A stretch of DNA of 64,000 nucleotides, from contig JYOB01000005.1 of the NCBI GenBank assembly GCA_000955795.1, forward strand, positions 96,786-160,785, given 5' to 3'. A program made the translations under genes and the position numbers. Of this stretch, positions 1 through 10,837 are shown one piece after another. This stretch comes from Burkholderiaceae bacterium 26. Lineage in GTDB: Bacteria; Pseudomonadota; Gammaproteobacteria; Burkholderiales; Burkholderiaceae. A model generated the notes under the pieces. The model was not told the origin of the DNA. It did no database searches and worked only from the letters and a program-made list of their open reading frames with translations. Numbering within the stretch: position 1 is the first letter of the stretch; every line of letters starts with the position of its first letter.

Positions 1-66
1 AGCAATCCCGAAGAAAACGCGCAATTTATCGATGCCTTTGCCGCATCGATGCAGGAAGCCCCATGA
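1..66 (+). CDS. hisC: Histidinol-phosphate aminotransferase, C-terminal end (partial)
   Basis: Only the last 21 codons are inside the window, ending at TGA 64-66. The visible tail contains [11 protein letters not shown], which resembles the usual HisC ending where a GTPEEN-type turn precedes the last helix. The hisB start codon overlaps the stop (ATGA), so the two are translationally coupled, and hisC-hisB adjacency is common in this group. HisC is a PLP enzyme converting imidazole acetol phosphate to histidinol phosphate. The call rests on the short tail plus position, so it is probable rather than certain. Confidence 0.65.
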   Translation, partial: SNPEENAQFIDAFAASMQEAP

Positions 67-653
67 GCCGCCGTGTCGAGGTCACTCGCAACACCTCTGA
101 AACGCAGATCCGCGTCGCCCTTGATTTGGACGGCACGGGCAAGCAAACGCTGAACACCGGCGTCCCCTTCCTCGACCACATGCTCGACCAGATCGCCCGC
201 CACGGCATGGTCGACCTGGACGTCTCGGCTACCGGCGACACCCATATCGACGATCATCACACCGTGGAAGACGTCGGCATCACGCTGGGCCAGGCCGTCG
301 CCAAAGCCATCGGCGACAAGAAGGGCATCGTGCGCTACGGCCACAGCTACGTGCCGCTGGACGAAGCCCTGTCGCGCGTGGTTATCGATTTCTCCGGCCG
401 TCCGGGCCTGGAGTTCCACGTGCCGTTCACGCGCGCGCGCGTCGGCAGCTTTGACGTGGACCTGTCCATCGAATTCTTCCGCGGGTTCGTCAATCATGCC
501 GGCGTGACGCTGCATATCGACAACCTGCGCGGCGTCAACGCGCACCACCAGATCGAGACCGTGTTCAAGGCCTTTGGACGCGCGCTGCGCATGGCGGTGG
601 AGATCGACCCGCGCGCTGCCGGCACGATTCCGTCGACCAAGGGCGCCCTGTAA
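63..653 (+). CDS. hisB: Imidazoleglycerol-phosphate dehydratase
   Basis: Catalyses dehydration of imidazole glycerol phosphate to imidazole acetol phosphate, a manganese-dependent step of histidine synthesis in the cytoplasm. The 196-residue protein is the monofunctional length, without the N-terminal phosphatase half of the E. coli HisB. Both metal-binding repeats are visible: [14 protein letters not shown] near residue 62 and [18 protein letters not shown] near residue 160. Its ATG lies inside the stop of the preceding gene, which points to operon transcription from upstream. Confidence 0.97.
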   Translation: MSRRVEVTRNTSETQIRVALDLDGTGKQTLNTGVPFLDHMLDQIARHGMVDLDVSATGDTHIDDHHTVEDVGITLGQAVAKAIGDKKGIVRYGHSYVPLDEALSRVVIDFSGRPGLEFHVPFTRARVGSFDVDLSIEFFRGFVNHAGVTLHIDNLRGVNAHHQIETVFKAFGRALRMAVEIDPRAAGTIPSTKGAL

Positions 654-708
654 ATCACCGCGTCGGCCTGGCCGCGCCTACCCGACTCCCAAACCGGCCG
701 CCGATCCG

Positions 709-1332
709 ATGGATCTGACAAAAAGCTTTTTCTCGCTGCTCGCGCTGATCAACCCGATCGGGGCGATCCCGTTCTTCATCAGCCTGACCGAGAGCCAGAC
801 GGATGAAGAGAAGCGCCGCACCATCAAGGTCGCGTCGATTTCGGTGGCGATCGTGATTGGTCTGTCGGCGTTGCTCGGCGAGCAGATCATCAGCTTTTTC
901 GGGTTCTCGGTTGGTTCGCTGCAGGTCGGCGGCGGGATCATCATGATCATGATCGCGCTGAACATGCTCAATGCGCAGACCAGCCGCACCAAGGCCACGC
1001 CCGAAGAAGAGGACGAGGCCGGTGCCAAGGCCAGCATTGCAGTTGTGCCGCTGGCGATTCCGCTGCTCACGGGCCCAGGCTCGATCAGCACGGTCATCGT
1101 CTATGCCGGCAAGACCAAGCATTGGTGGGACCTGTTTCTCCTGGCTGGGGTCGGTGTTGCGATCGCAGTCGTGGTCTGGATCGTGTTGCGCGCGGCCGAG
1201 CCGATCGCCCGTGTGATCGGCCGCACCGGCATCAACGTCGGCACGCGGTTGATGGGCTTGATTCTGGCGGCGCTGGCCGTGGAATTCATTGTTGATGGGC
1301 TGAAAACCCTGTTGCCCGTACTTAGGGCCTAA
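709..1332 (+). CDS. MarC/UPF0056-family integral membrane protein
   Basis: A 207-residue hydrophobic protein beginning MDLTKSFFSLLALINPIGAIPFF, with about six membrane segments and a charged loop (PEEEDEAG) in the middle. This is typical of the MarC/YhgN family, whose function is unresolved; early links of MarC to antibiotic resistance were not upheld. I chose the ATG at 709 because the family N-terminus starts there; the upstream extension to 574 is arginine-rich and unlike the family. It sits between hisB and hisH, so it is probably cotranscribed without being a histidine enzyme. Confidence 0.88.
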   Translation: MDLTKSFFSLLALINPIGAIPFFISLTESQTDEEKRRTIKVASISVAIVIGLSALLGEQIISFFGFSVGSLQVGGGIIMIMIALNMLNAQTSRTKATPEEEDEAGAKASIAVVPLAIPLLTGPGSISTVIVYAGKTKHWWDLFLLAGVGVAIAVVVWIVLRAAEPIARVIGRTGINVGTRLMGLILAALAVEFIVDGLKTLLPVLRA

Positions 1333-1340
1333 GTTAAGTC

Positions 1341-1994
1341 ATGACTAAGATCGCAATCGTCGATTACGGCATGGGCAATCTGCGCTCGGTAGCGCAAGCC
1401 TTGATGGCCGTTGCTCCAGAGGCCGATGTGCGCATCAGTGCGCAAGCGGACGAAATTCGTTCGGCCGACCGCGTGGTGCTGCCGGGGCAGGGCGCCATGC
1501 CCGATTGCATGGCCGCGTTCGACCAGTCCGGCCTGCGCGACGCTGTGCTGGAGGCATCGCGCAGCAAGCCGATGCTTGGCGTGTGCGTGGGCGAGCAGAT
1601 GCTGCTCGAGCGCAGCGCCGAGGCGCGCCCGGGGCAGCAGTACACCGAAGGGTTGGGCCTCATCAAAGGCGATGTGGTCCGCTTTGACCTGGACGGCCAG
1701 TTGCAGCCGGACGGTTCACGGTACAAAGTGCCTCAGATGGGCTGGAACCGCGTGCACCAAAGTCGTGCCCACGCCCTATGGGAAGGTGTGGCGGATCAGA
1801 GCTACTTCTATTTCGTGCACAGCTACTACGCCCGGCCTGCCAACGCCGACGAATCGGTCGGAGAGACCGAATACGGCGTGCGGTTTACCTCCGCCATCGC
1901 CCGGGATAATATTTTTGCAACACAGTTTCACCCGGAAAAAAGTGCGCAAGCCGGCCTGCAGATCTACCGGAACTTCGTGCACTGGAATCCGTGA
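1341..1994 (+). CDS. hisH: Imidazole glycerol phosphate synthase, glutaminase subunit
   Basis: Class I glutamine amidotransferase that releases ammonia from glutamine and channels it to HisF. The 217-residue protein shows the nucleophile motif [10 protein letters not shown] near residue 79 (family form GxCxGxQ) and the His-Glu pair in FHPEKSAQ near residue 196. It begins 8 nt after the marC-type gene and lies upstream of hisA and hisF, the usual order. The 76 nt to hisA contain no obvious terminator. Confidence 0.97.
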   Translation: MTKIAIVDYGMGNLRSVAQALMAVAPEADVRISAQADEIRSADRVVLPGQGAMPDCMAAFDQSGLRDAVLEASRSKPMLGVCVGEQMLLERSAEARPGQQYTEGLGLIKGDVVRFDLDGQLQPDGSRYKVPQMGWNRVHQSRAHALWEGVADQSYFYFVHSYYARPANADESVGETEYGVRFTSAIARDNIFATQFHPEKSAQAGLQIYRNFVHWNP

Positions 1995-2070
1995 CACCCG
2001 CCGTGGCGTCGCAATCGAATCCATTTTTCGCCCTTTTTAATCTTTTCCCCTCAACTCTGTCGTCACGCTT

Positions 2071-2814
2071 ATGTTGCTCATCCCGGCCATCGACCTGAAG
2101 GACGGTCAGTGTGTGCGCCTCAAACAAGGCGATATGGATCAAGCCACCGTATTCTCGGAAGACCCTGCAGCCATGGCGCGGCATTGGGTCGAGCAGGGTG
2201 CGCGCCGCTTGCACCTTGTCGATCTGAATGGCGCTTTCGCGGGCAAGCCGCGTAACGAGGCGGCCGTCAAGGCGATTCTCGCCGAGGTGGGCGATGAGAT
2301 TCCCGTGCAACTCGGCGGCGGCATCCGCGATCTGGGCACCATCGAGCGCTGGCTCGACGATGGTTTGTCGTACGTGATCATCGGCACGGCGGCGGTCAAG
2401 GATCCGGGCTTTCTGCGGGACGCATGCACGGCGTTCGGCGGCCACATCATCGTCGGGCTCGACGCCAAGGACGGCAAGGTGGCGACCGACGGCTGGAGCA
2501 AGCTCTCCGGCCACGAAGTCGTTGACCTCGCTAAGAAGTACGAAGACTACGGCGTCGAAGGCATCATCTACACAGACATCGGCCGCGACGGCATGCTGCA
2601 GGGCATCAACATCGATGCCACCGTCAAGCTGGCGCAGTCGGTGAAGATTCCGGTCATTGCCAGTGGCGGCCTGTCGAACCTGAAGGACATCGACCATCTT
2701 TGCGCGGTCGAAGAATATGGCGTGGAGGGCGTGATCTGTGGTCGCGCGATCTACTCCGGCGACCTGAACTTCAAGGAAGCGCAAGCCCTTGCGGACAAAC
2801 TCGGCGCGGCCTGA
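2071..2814 (+). CDS. hisA: ProFAR isomerase (phosphoribosylformimino-5-aminoimidazole carboxamide ribotide isomerase)
   Basis: Amadori isomerase of histidine synthesis with a (beta/alpha)8 barrel. The 247-residue protein starts [15 protein letters not shown], which places the catalytic Asp at residue 8. The second catalytic Asp is in [11 protein letters not shown] near residue 169. Phosphate-binding glycine motifs LGGGIRD and ASGGLSN are present. It is the barrel paralogue of the downstream HisF. Confidence 0.97.
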   Translation: MLLIPAIDLKDGQCVRLKQGDMDQATVFSEDPAAMARHWVEQGARRLHLVDLNGAFAGKPRNEAAVKAILAEVGDEIPVQLGGGIRDLGTIERWLDDGLSYVIIGTAAVKDPGFLRDACTAFGGHIIVGLDAKDGKVATDGWSKLSGHEVVDLAKKYEDYGVEGIIYTDIGRDGMLQGINIDATVKLAQSVKIPVIASGGLSNLKDIDHLCAVEEYGVEGVICGRAIYSGDLNFKEAQALADKLGAA

Positions 2815-2861
2815 TCGTTGATCCAGCCGTGCACAACGGGCGCTCCGGCGCCCGACTCATC

Positions 2862-3638
2862 ATGCTAGCCAAACGAATCATCCCCTGCCTGGACGTGACC
2901 AACGGCCGGGTGGTCAAGGGCGTCAATTTCGTCGAATTGCGCGACGCCGGCGACCCCGTCGAAATCGCACGCCGTTACGACGAGCAGGGCGCCGACGAAA
3001 TCACCTTCCTCGACATCACGGCCACCTCGGACGGGCGTGACCTGATGCTGGGCATCATTGAAGCGGTGGCTTCGCAGGTGTTCATTCCGCTGACGGTGGG
3101 TGGCGGGGTGCGCGCGCTGGAAGACGTGCGCCGGCTGCTCAATGCCGGTGCGGACAAGATCAGCATGAACTCGTCGGCTGTGTCGAATCCGCAACTGGTT
3201 TCGGACGCCAGCGCCCGCCATGGCGCGCAGTGCATTGTCGTGGCCATTGACGCGAAGAAGGTGTCGGGCGAAGGCGAGGCGCCGCGCTGGGAGGTCTTTA
3301 CGCACGGCGGCCGCAAAGGCACGGGCTTGGACGCCGTGGCGTGGGCACGTGAAATGGCGCAGCGTGGCGCCGGCGAAATCCTGCTCACCAGCATGGACCG
3401 GGACGGCACCAAGGCCGGCTTCGATCTGGAACTCACGCGCGCCGTGTCGGACGCAGTGCCGGTGCCGGTCATCGCCTCAGGTGGCGTCGGCAACCTGCAG
3501 CATCTGGCAGACGGCATCCAGCAAGGTCACGCCGATGCGGTGTTGGCCGCCAGCATCTTCCATTACGGCGAATACACCGTCGGCCAGGCCAAGCAATTCA
3601 TGGCGGAGCATGGCATCCCAGTACGGATCGGACTATGA
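2862..3638 (+). CDS. hisF: Imidazole glycerol phosphate synthase, cyclase subunit
   Basis: Makes imidazole glycerol phosphate and AICAR from PRFAR using ammonia from HisH. It is 258 residues long when started at ATG 2862 ([20 protein letters not shown]), the standard family N-terminus; the open frame extends upstream to 2700 but overlaps hisA and is not family-like. The catalytic Asp pair lies in PCLDV and in [11 protein letters not shown]. The stop overlaps the hisI start as ATGA, so translation is coupled. Confidence 0.97.
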   Translation: MLAKRIIPCLDVTNGRVVKGVNFVELRDAGDPVEIARRYDEQGADEITFLDITATSDGRDLMLGIIEAVASQVFIPLTVGGGVRALEDVRRLLNAGADKISMNSSAVSNPQLVSDASARHGAQCIVVAIDAKKVSGEGEAPRWEVFTHGGRKGTGLDAVAWAREMAQRGAGEILLTSMDRDGTKAGFDLELTRAVSDAVPVPVIASGGVGNLQHLADGIQQGHADAVLAASIFHYGEYTVGQAKQFMAEHGIPVRIGL

Positions 3639-4057
3639 GCAAGAAGTGGCTGAACAAGGTCCACTGGGACGACAACGGCCTGGTGCCTGTGATCGTGCAG
3701 GAGCAGGGCAGCAATGATGTCCTGATGTTCGCCTTTATGAACCGCGAGGCGCTGCAGAAGACCGTGGAAACCGGCGAGGCCGTGTTCTGGTCGCGCTCGC
3801 GCAAGCGCTTGTGGCACAAGGGCGAGGAGTCCGGTCACATCCAGAAGGTGCACGAAATCCGTTTGGACTGCGACGAAGACGTAGTCTTGCTCCGCGTCAC
3901 ACAAATCGGTGGCATCGCCTGCCATACTGGGCGCCACGCGTGCTTTTTCCAGAAGTTCGAAGGCAATGTGGAGGACGGCGACTGGCACACCGTCGAGCCC
4001 GTGCTCAAGAGCCCCGACGACATCTACGCCGGCAAGCCCGGCCACACTCATGAGTGA
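3635..4057 (+). CDS. hisI: Phosphoribosyl-AMP cyclohydrolase
   Basis: Opens the purine ring of phosphoribosyl-AMP in the third histidine step, using zinc. The 140-residue protein is a stand-alone HisI, separate from HisE, unlike the fused enzyme of enterobacteria. The zinc and active-site cysteines are in [10 protein letters not shown] and [12 protein letters not shown]. It overlaps hisF by 4 nt and hisE by 8 nt. Confidence 0.97.
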   Translation: MSKKWLNKVHWDDNGLVPVIVQEQGSNDVLMFAFMNREALQKTVETGEAVFWSRSRKRLWHKGEESGHIQKVHEIRLDCDEDVVLLRVTQIGGIACHTGRHACFFQKFEGNVEDGDWHTVEPVLKSPDDIYAGKPGHTHE

Positions 4058-4424
4058 CACCCTGCGCCGCCTGGGCGAGGTGCTCGAATCCCGCAAGCTC
4101 GCCAACGGCGGCGACCCGGAAAAGAGCTACATCGCCCGCCTGTTCAACAAGGGCGACGATGCCATCCTCAAGAAGATCGGCGAAGAGGCCACCGAGACGG
4201 TCATGGCAGCCAAGGACGCCCGCGCCGCAGGCATGACCGACGAGGCGCGCAGCAAGGTCGTCTATGAAGTGGCCGACCTCTGGTTCCACACCATGGTGTT
4301 GCTGTCGCACTTCAACCTCACGCCGGATGACGTCGTCAGTGAACTGGCGCGCCGCGAAGGGCTTTCCGGTCTGGAAGAGAAGGCGCTGCGCAAGTCGCAG
4401 GCGCGCGACGCGGCGGGTGACTGA
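4050..4424 (+). CDS. hisE: Phosphoribosyl-ATP pyrophosphatase
   Basis: Hydrolyses phosphoribosyl-ATP to phosphoribosyl-AMP and pyrophosphate (second histidine step). It is 124 residues from ATG 4050, within hisI. The MazG-like helical metal motif is visible in [16 protein letters not shown] and [13 protein letters not shown]. The start fits the family N-terminus [16 protein letters not shown]. It is the last his gene of the cluster. Confidence 0.96.
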   Translation: MSDTLRRLGEVLESRKLANGGDPEKSYIARLFNKGDDAILKKIGEEATETVMAAKDARAAGMTDEARSKVVYEVADLWFHTMVLLSHFNLTPDDVVSELARREGLSGLEEKALRKSQARDAAGD

Positions 4425-4455
4425 CTACGGTGACGAATCGTCGCAGGGAGGCAGC

Positions 4456-4830
4456 GTGGACAAATACGCAGCAGCAATGGTGGTGACAGACGACGCGGAG
4501 CGCCTGGCCGGACTGCGTCGCCTGACGCATATTCTGTATGCGCTCTACGCCATTTTTTGGCTGACCGGCGGTATCACTGCATTGATTGCCATCATCGTCG
4601 GGTATGTTAAGCGCGACGATGTGCGGGGCACGCTGTATGAGTCGCACTTTCGTTGGCAAATCCGTTCGTTCTGGTGGTGCGTACTGTGGGGTGTGATCGG
4701 CGTGCTGCTCATTCCCGTGGCTTTCATCGGCTTTGCCGTCCTGTGGGCTCTGGGCATCTGGATGCTGTATCGTATTGTGAAAGGTTGGCTGTATTTGAAT
4801 GACAGCAAACCGATGTACGCAAATCCGTAA
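4456..4830 (+). CDS. DUF4870-type small membrane protein
   Basis: A 124-residue protein with three to four hydrophobic segments, including YALYAIFWLTGGITALIAII and WGVIGVLLIPVAFIGFAVLW. A short N-terminal arm precedes the first segment, and the middle carries YVKRDDVRGTLYESHFRWQIRS. This layout matches the DUF4870/YidH-like small membrane proteins; the function is unknown. I chose GTG 4456 because a strong GGGAGG ribosome site lies at 4446-4451 and no ATG gives full length. It sits between hisE and tatA, probably in the same transcript. Confidence 0.8.
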   Translation: MDKYAAAMVVTDDAERLAGLRRLTHILYALYAIFWLTGGITALIAIIVGYVKRDDVRGTLYESHFRWQIRSFWWCVLWGVIGVLLIPVAFIGFAVLWALGIWMLYRIVKGWLYLNDSKPMYANP

Positions 4831-4892
4831 AATCAACCAATGGCGCCGCCACCGTTGCGACGCCACCAGCCGTATTTACGTGGGAGTAGGAC

Positions 4893-5150
4893 ATGGGTTC
4901 CTTTAGCATTTGGCATTGGCTGATCGTGCTGGTCATCATCATGATGGTGTTCGGCACGAAGAAGCTGCGCAACATCGGTTCGGATCTGGGTAGCGCCGTG
5001 AAGGGCTTCAAGGACGGCATGCGCGAAGGGCAGGAAGACAAGCCCGCAGGTTCGCAACAACCGCAACAGACCGCCGGCCAGCCGCCGCGCGAGCTGCACG
5101 ATGCGACGACGATCGACGTCGAAGCGCGCGACAAGTCCAAGCAAGGCTGA
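4893..5150 (+). CDS. tatA: Sec-independent translocase subunit TatA
   Basis: Pore-forming subunit of the twin-arginine translocase, which exports folded proteins across the inner membrane. The 85-residue protein has one N-terminal membrane helix ([16 protein letters not shown]), then the hinge [14 protein letters not shown] and an amphipathic helix, ending in a polar Gln/Pro-rich tail. Likely local substrates are the Rieske protein (GRRNLL signal) and perhaps the binding protein at 13186 (SRRRWL). Confidence 0.96.
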   Translation: MGSFSIWHWLIVLVIIMMVFGTKKLRNIGSDLGSAVKGFKDGMREGQEDKPAGSQQPQQTAGQPPRELHDATTIDVEARDKSKQG

Positions 5151-5168
5151 ACCGGCGCGCGCTGACCG

Positions 5169-5681
5169 ATGATCGATCTCGGCATTTCCAAGCTGGCGCT
5201 GATTGGCATGGTGGCGCTCGTCGTCATCGGGCCGGAGCGTCTGCCCAAGGTGGCGCGCACCGCTGGCGCCTTGCTTGGCCGCGCACAGCGCTACATCGCC
5301 GACGTGAAGGCCGAGGTCAGCCGCGAAATCGAGCTTGAGGAGTTGCGCAAGATGCGCACCGACTTCGAGCAGGCCGCGCGCAATGTCGAGCAGACCATCC
5401 ACCAGGAGGTCAGCAAGCACACGACCGAGATCAACGAACGCCTGAACGAGGCGCTTGGTGATCCCGCGCAAACGGCGACCTCCGCTCCAGACTGGCGCCC
5501 GGCACCGGGCAAGTCGCGCAATGGCCGCAACAGCTGGCGCAACAAGCAACTCTCGATGCCCAAGTGGTACCGCCAGAAGCAAGGCGTGCGCATGTGGGCG
5601 CAATCGGGTGCGGCACGCGTCAAGCGTCATCGTCCGCCCATCGTTGCCGCACAGTCGCGTGCGCGCTCCTTCTTCGAATGA
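5169..5681 (+). CDS. tatB: Sec-independent translocase subunit TatB
   Basis: Receptor component that works with TatC to bind twin-arginine signals. The N-terminal helix MIDLGISKLALIGMVALVVI is followed by GPERLPKVARTAGALLGR, the TatB signature (GPERLP). A long charged amphipathic region and a basic C-terminus (KWYRQKQGVRMW) follow. At 170 residues it is of usual TatB length. It lies 18 nt after tatA. Confidence 0.96.
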   Translation: MIDLGISKLALIGMVALVVIGPERLPKVARTAGALLGRAQRYIADVKAEVSREIELEELRKMRTDFEQAARNVEQTIHQEVSKHTTEINERLNEALGDPAQTATSAPDWRPAPGKSRNGRNSWRNKQLSMPKWYRQKQGVRMWAQSGAARVKRHRPPIVAAQSRARSFFE

Positions 5682-5742
5682 TTTTTCGGGCGCGGGCCGT
5701 TTCTGCGGTGCCGCGTCCTGACTTCCCTTTTTCCTACCCGAC

Positions 5743-6546
5743 ATGAGTGCCGCTCCGCTCGATCCGCAAGAGTCGCCCGAGGACGGCGCGCAGGAAACCT
5801 TCATTTCGCACTTGGTCGAGCTGCGCGAGCGCATCGTCAAGGCAGGTGCAGGCGTGCTGCTGGTCTTTCTGGGCCTGGTCTACTGGGCGCCGGATATCTT
5901 CAACCTGTTCTCGCGGCCGTTGATCCAGGCGTTGCCCAAGAACGGCCACATGATCGTGACTGACGTCACCGGCTCGTTCTTCGTGCCGATGAAGGTGACG
6001 CTGCTGGCCGCCTTCCTGATTGCACTGCCGTGGGTGCTGTACCAAATCTGGCGCTTTGTGGCACCAGGGCTGTATACGCACGAGAAGCGGATGATCATGC
6101 CGCTGGTGGTGAGCACCTACGTGCTGTTCCTGTGCGGTGTGGCATTCGCATATTTCCTGGTTTTCCCGACGGTGTTCAAGGTGATGGCGCACTACAACGC
6201 GCCGCTGGGTGCCGAAATGTCGACCGACATCGACAAGTATCTGAGCTTTGCGATGACCACGTTTCTTGCCTTCGGCATCACCTTCGAGGTGCCGGTGGTG
6301 GTGATGGTGCTGGTGCGCTTTGGCATCGTGAGCCTGGATAAGCTGCGGCAGGCACGGCCATACGTGGTGGTGGGTGCGTTCGTGATTGCCGCGGTGGTGA
6401 CGCCCCCGGATGTGATGTCGCAGCTACTGTTGGCCGTGCCGCTGTGGTTGCTGTACGAGCTGGGGCTGATCTTGGCGGCAATTTTCCTGCGTCAGGCCAC
6501 GGCTGCGGAGAACAATCCTGAGCACTTGCCGGTGGTGAAGGACTGA
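5743..6546 (+). CDS. tatC: Sec-independent translocase subunit TatC
   Basis: Six-helix inner-membrane protein that recognises the twin-arginine motif. The 267-residue protein shows the conserved N-terminal stretch FISHLVELRERIVKAG and the first-loop region RPLIQALP. Later hydrophobic segments include VVVGAFVIAAVVTPPD. It completes tatABC, and a strong terminator follows at 6568-6602. Confidence 0.97.
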   Translation: MSAAPLDPQESPEDGAQETFISHLVELRERIVKAGAGVLLVFLGLVYWAPDIFNLFSRPLIQALPKNGHMIVTDVTGSFFVPMKVTLLAAFLIALPWVLYQIWRFVAPGLYTHEKRMIMPLVVSTYVLFLCGVAFAYFLVFPTVFKVMAHYNAPLGAEMSTDIDKYLSFAMTTFLAFGITFEVPVVVMVLVRFGIVSLDKLRQARPYVVVGAFVIAAVVTPPDVMSQLLLAVPLWLLYELGLILAAIFLRQATAAENNPEHLPVVKD

Positions 6547-6567
6547 CTCGCCGACCCAGCGTCAGCC

Positions 6568-6602
6568 AACAAAAAAGGCAGCCGAGGCTGCCTTTTTTGT
6601 TG
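6568..6602. terminator. Bidirectional intrinsic terminator between tatC and the ABC operon
   Basis: The stem GGCAGCC/GGCTGCC with a GAG loop is flanked by six A's on the left and six T's on the right. It can therefore end transcription from tatC on the plus strand and from the ABC ATPase gene on the minus strand. Confidence 0.9.
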
Positions 6603-6631
6603 CCGATGAATCCGCTGTTGCGGCCTTTGCC

Positions 6632-7709
<1,078 letters not shown>

Positions 7710-7717
<8 letters not shown>

Positions 7718-9521
7718 GGAGCTTCACTCCGAAACGCAGTGCGATGCCGAGGCCGACGGCCACCAGCACGATATTGACGAAGGACAGCGCGGCAACGATA
7801 TCGATGGCGCCGCCCGCCCACAGGGAAACCAGCATCGAGCCGATCGTCTCGGTGCCCGGCGACAGCAGGTACACACCGGTCGAATACTCGCGCTCGAAAA
7901 TCAGGAAGATCAGCAGCCAAGCGCCCAGCAGGCCGTAGCGCGTGAGCGGCACGGTCACGTCGCGTGTGGTGCGGGCACGGGTGGCGCCCACCGAGCGTGC
8001 GGCTTCTTCCAGCTCCGGACCGACTTGCAGCAGCGCGGCCGAGATCAACCGCAGGCCATAGGCCAGCCACACCACCGTGTAGGCGATCCACACGCTGAAG
8101 ATCGTGCTGCGCAGGTCGCGCAGGCTCGGCACGATGTTCTCGATGATCCAGTTGGCGAACGGCAGGCCGCTGTCGGTCAGGCCGGTCTCGATCCAGTTGG
8201 GCACGAACAGAAACACCCACAGGAAGGCCAGGCCAGCCAGGAGACCCGGAATGGCACGAGGCACCAGCACGCTGTAATCGAGGAAGCGCGTCCAGCCATC
8301 CGGCTTGCGGTGCATGGCCAGGCCGATGCACGTGTAGCAGCCCACCGCCAGTGCGCCGCCGATCACGCCGATGAGCACCGTGTTGACCATCGCACGCAGG
8401 AACTGCGGCTGCTCGAAGATCTGCTGGAACGCCGTGGTCGAGAACGCCTCGACCAGCGACACGCCTTCACCCCAGTTCGACACGAAGGCGCGCAGCGCGA
8501 TACCCGAGAGCGGCACCACCACCGTTACGAAAAACCACAGCACCACCACCGCCCACGCCGGCCAGCGCCAGTTGCCCAGCGGCAGCGGACGGCTGCGCGT
8601 GACCTTGCCCTTGACCGTGACAAAGCGGTTGGCCGACTTCAGCATGTAGCGTTGCAGCAGCACCAGCGGGAACGTCACCATCACGAGGCAGACCGCCACG
8701 GCCGCCATCAGGTGATACGCCGGCGTGCCGAGCTTGTTCGTCAGCTTGTACAGATACGTCGCCAGCACGAGGTGGCCTTCCGGATCGCCCAGCACGAGCA
8801 CCAGGCCGAACACCTCGAAGCCCAGGAACGTCACCAGCACGGCTGCGTACAGCAGGGCAGGGCGCACCATCGGCAGGCTCACGTTGAGCGCCACCGACAG
8901 CGGCGATGCCCCCGCGATACGGGCGGCTTCTTCCACGTCAGAACCGAGGCTGCGCAGCGCCGACGAGACATACAGATACACGTGAGGCACGTGCGTCAGG
9001 CCGGCAATGATGATGATGCTTGTGAACGAATACACGTTCCACGGCGCACCGCCAAACAGGTTCTTGAACCACACGGTGTAGAAGCCCACGGGGCCGGCGG
9101 AGACCACGTAGCCAAACGCCAGCACCATCGGCGAGACGAACACCGGAATCATCAGCAGCGGTTCGAGAACGCGTCGGCCGGGCAAGTCCGAGCGCACCAT
9201 CAGGAACGCCAGGATGCCGCCCAGCGGTACCGAGATCACCGCCAGGCCGAAAGCGAGCGCCGTGGATTTCTCAAAGGCCTGCCAGAAATCCGAATCCGTA
9301 AAGATGAAGCGATACGCATCCAGCCCCGCCAGCGCGTCGGGCATGAAGAACGGCGCGGACAGAAAGCTCTGGTAGAAGATCAGCGCCAGCGGCGTGAAAA
9401 TCGCCAGCGCGGTAAGCAGAATGACCACGCCGCGCGGCAAAGCCTGTCCCGCACGCGTCCAGGGCGAGCGCTTGAGGGTGACTTGGCGAGCGGCGGCACG
9501 GTCTTGCGCTAGAGAACGCAT
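7710..9521 (-). CDS. ABC transporter permease, fused double-domain (FbpB-like)
   Basis: A 603-residue inner-membrane protein made of two homologous permease halves, about twelve helices in all. This is the fused arrangement of FbpB/AfuB-type importers. Each half carries an EAA-type loop, for example DVEEAARIAGASPLSVALNV near 255 and LEEAARSVGATRARTTRDV near 510. The ATG at 9521 is preceded by a GGAGG site. It lies between the ATPase and binding-protein genes in one minus-strand operon. Confidence 0.92.
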
Positions 9522-9608
9522 GGTGCCTCCAGGAGGAACCGGCGCCAGATAAGGATGGCGCCGGCGGGTCGGTCAGATGAGAAGGGTGCCGGTGATCAGC
9601 GGATCAGA

Positions 9609-10715
9609 TCAACGGCCGGCGGCGGTGCGCCATTGCTTGATGAAGTCCAGACGCTTCTTGGGTTCCAGGAAGGCCAGGATCGATTCGTCAACCGGAATCG
9701 GCTTGATGCTGTTGCCGAGAATCTTCTTCAGGCCTGCGGCGGTGGCTTCGCCCGTCACGTCTTCACGCAGCGAGTGCAGATCCGACTTGTTGGCGAGGAT
9801 TTCCTGGCCGCGCTTGGACAGGATGTAGTCCAGCCACAGCTTGGCCGCGTTCGGGTTCTTCGCCTTCTTGGCGATCATCGCCACGCGCGACACCACCAGC
9901 GTGTAGTCCTTCGGATAGACGATGCCGATCGACGGATCCTTCTTGGCGCGTGCAATCGCGTACGAACCGAGGATGTTGTACGCCACCAGGTTTTCACCCG
10001 AGGCCACGCGCTCCATCATCGTGCCGGTGGAGGACTGCAGCACCAGGTTCGGGCCCACCGCCTTGACGAAGTCGAAGTACTGCGGCGAATCGAGATTGTC
10101 TTGCGCCGCCATCATGAAGCCCACGGCCGACTTCTCGATGTCGTACGTCGTGACCTTGTTCTTGAAGCGCTCGGGTTGGCTGGCGACCAGCTTGGCGAAA
10201 TCGGCGTGCGTTTGCGGCACTTCCGAATCTTTGATGAGGCGCTTGTTGTACAGGAACACGGCCGGCTCATACGTCGTGCCGTATGCGATGCCCTTGTGGA
10301 CCGCCCACTTCGGGAGGTTCGGCACTTCGGGCGAGTCGTACTTCATCGCGTAGGTCTGCGCGAGCTTGAGCTGCGAGTCCATCGACGAGTTCCACATCAT
10401 GTCAGCCGAGGCGCCACCGGCTGCCTGCTCGCTGATGAAGCGGTTGTACAGCTCGCTGCTGTTCATGTCGTTGTACTCGACCTTCACACCCGGGTAGAGC
10501 GACTCGAAATCCTTGATCAGCGGATCTGCAGCCTTGGTGTCGGTCGTCGCATACACCACCACCTTGCCTTCCTTCTTGGCGGCGGCAATGGTATCGGCAT
10601 AGCTGGCGGGGTAGCCGGCCGGGACTTGTGCGAAGGCGGCGGCGCTGAGGGTCAGGGCGGTTGCTGCAATCGAAGCGAGAGCGGCGTGCGCAGGCGTAAA
10701 GCGTCCACGAAGCAT
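9609..10715 (-). CDS. ABC transporter periplasmic substrate-binding protein
   Basis: A 368-residue protein with a Sec-type signal peptide ending near AAAFAQ (about residue 30), then a type 2 periplasmic binding fold: KKEGKVVVYATTDTKAADPLIKDF, and TTYEPAVFLYNKRL further in. This is the AfuA/FbpA-like family 1 binding-protein class. It is the first gene of the importer operon. It is clearly paralogous to the protein at 13186-14328: both share a VxVYxTTD start and a YGTxYEPxVFxYN block. Confidence 0.9.
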   Translation of the reverse strand: MLRGRFTPAHAALASIAATALTLSAAAFAQVPAGYPASYADTIAAAKKEGKVVVYATTDTKAADPLIKDFESLYPGVKVEYNDMNSSELYNRFISEQAAGGASADMMWNSSMDSQLKLAQTYAMKYDSPEVPNLPKWAVHKGIAYGTTYEPAVFLYNKRLIKDSEVPQTHADFAKLVASQPERFKNKVTTYDIEKSAVGFMMAAQDNLDSPQYFDFVKAVGPNLVLQSSTGTMMERVASGENLVAYNILGSYAIARAKKDPSIGIVYPKDYTLVVSRVAMIAKKAKNPNAAKLWLDYILSKRGQEILANKSDLHSLREDVTGEATAAGLKKILGNSIKPIPVDESILAFLEPKKRLDFIKQWRTAAGR

Positions 10716-10837
10716 GAGTTTGTCTCCTGTTTGCTTGTGATGGCGTGAGGCCGGCTACTTATGGCTTGTTGCTCGTAGCTCGGACGGATGGCCCCAGGTG
10801 CGGCGGATTATAGAAATCGCGCGCTTTCGCCACGCTT

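Noticed and set aside
709-1332. The marC-type gene between hisB and hisH as a transferred insertion
   Set aside because: Base composition and spacing fit the operon, and such an arrangement is common in related bacteria, so there is no sign of recent transfer.
5169-5681. tatB as a second tatA
   Set aside because: The GPERLPKVARTAG signature and the 170-residue length identify TatB.
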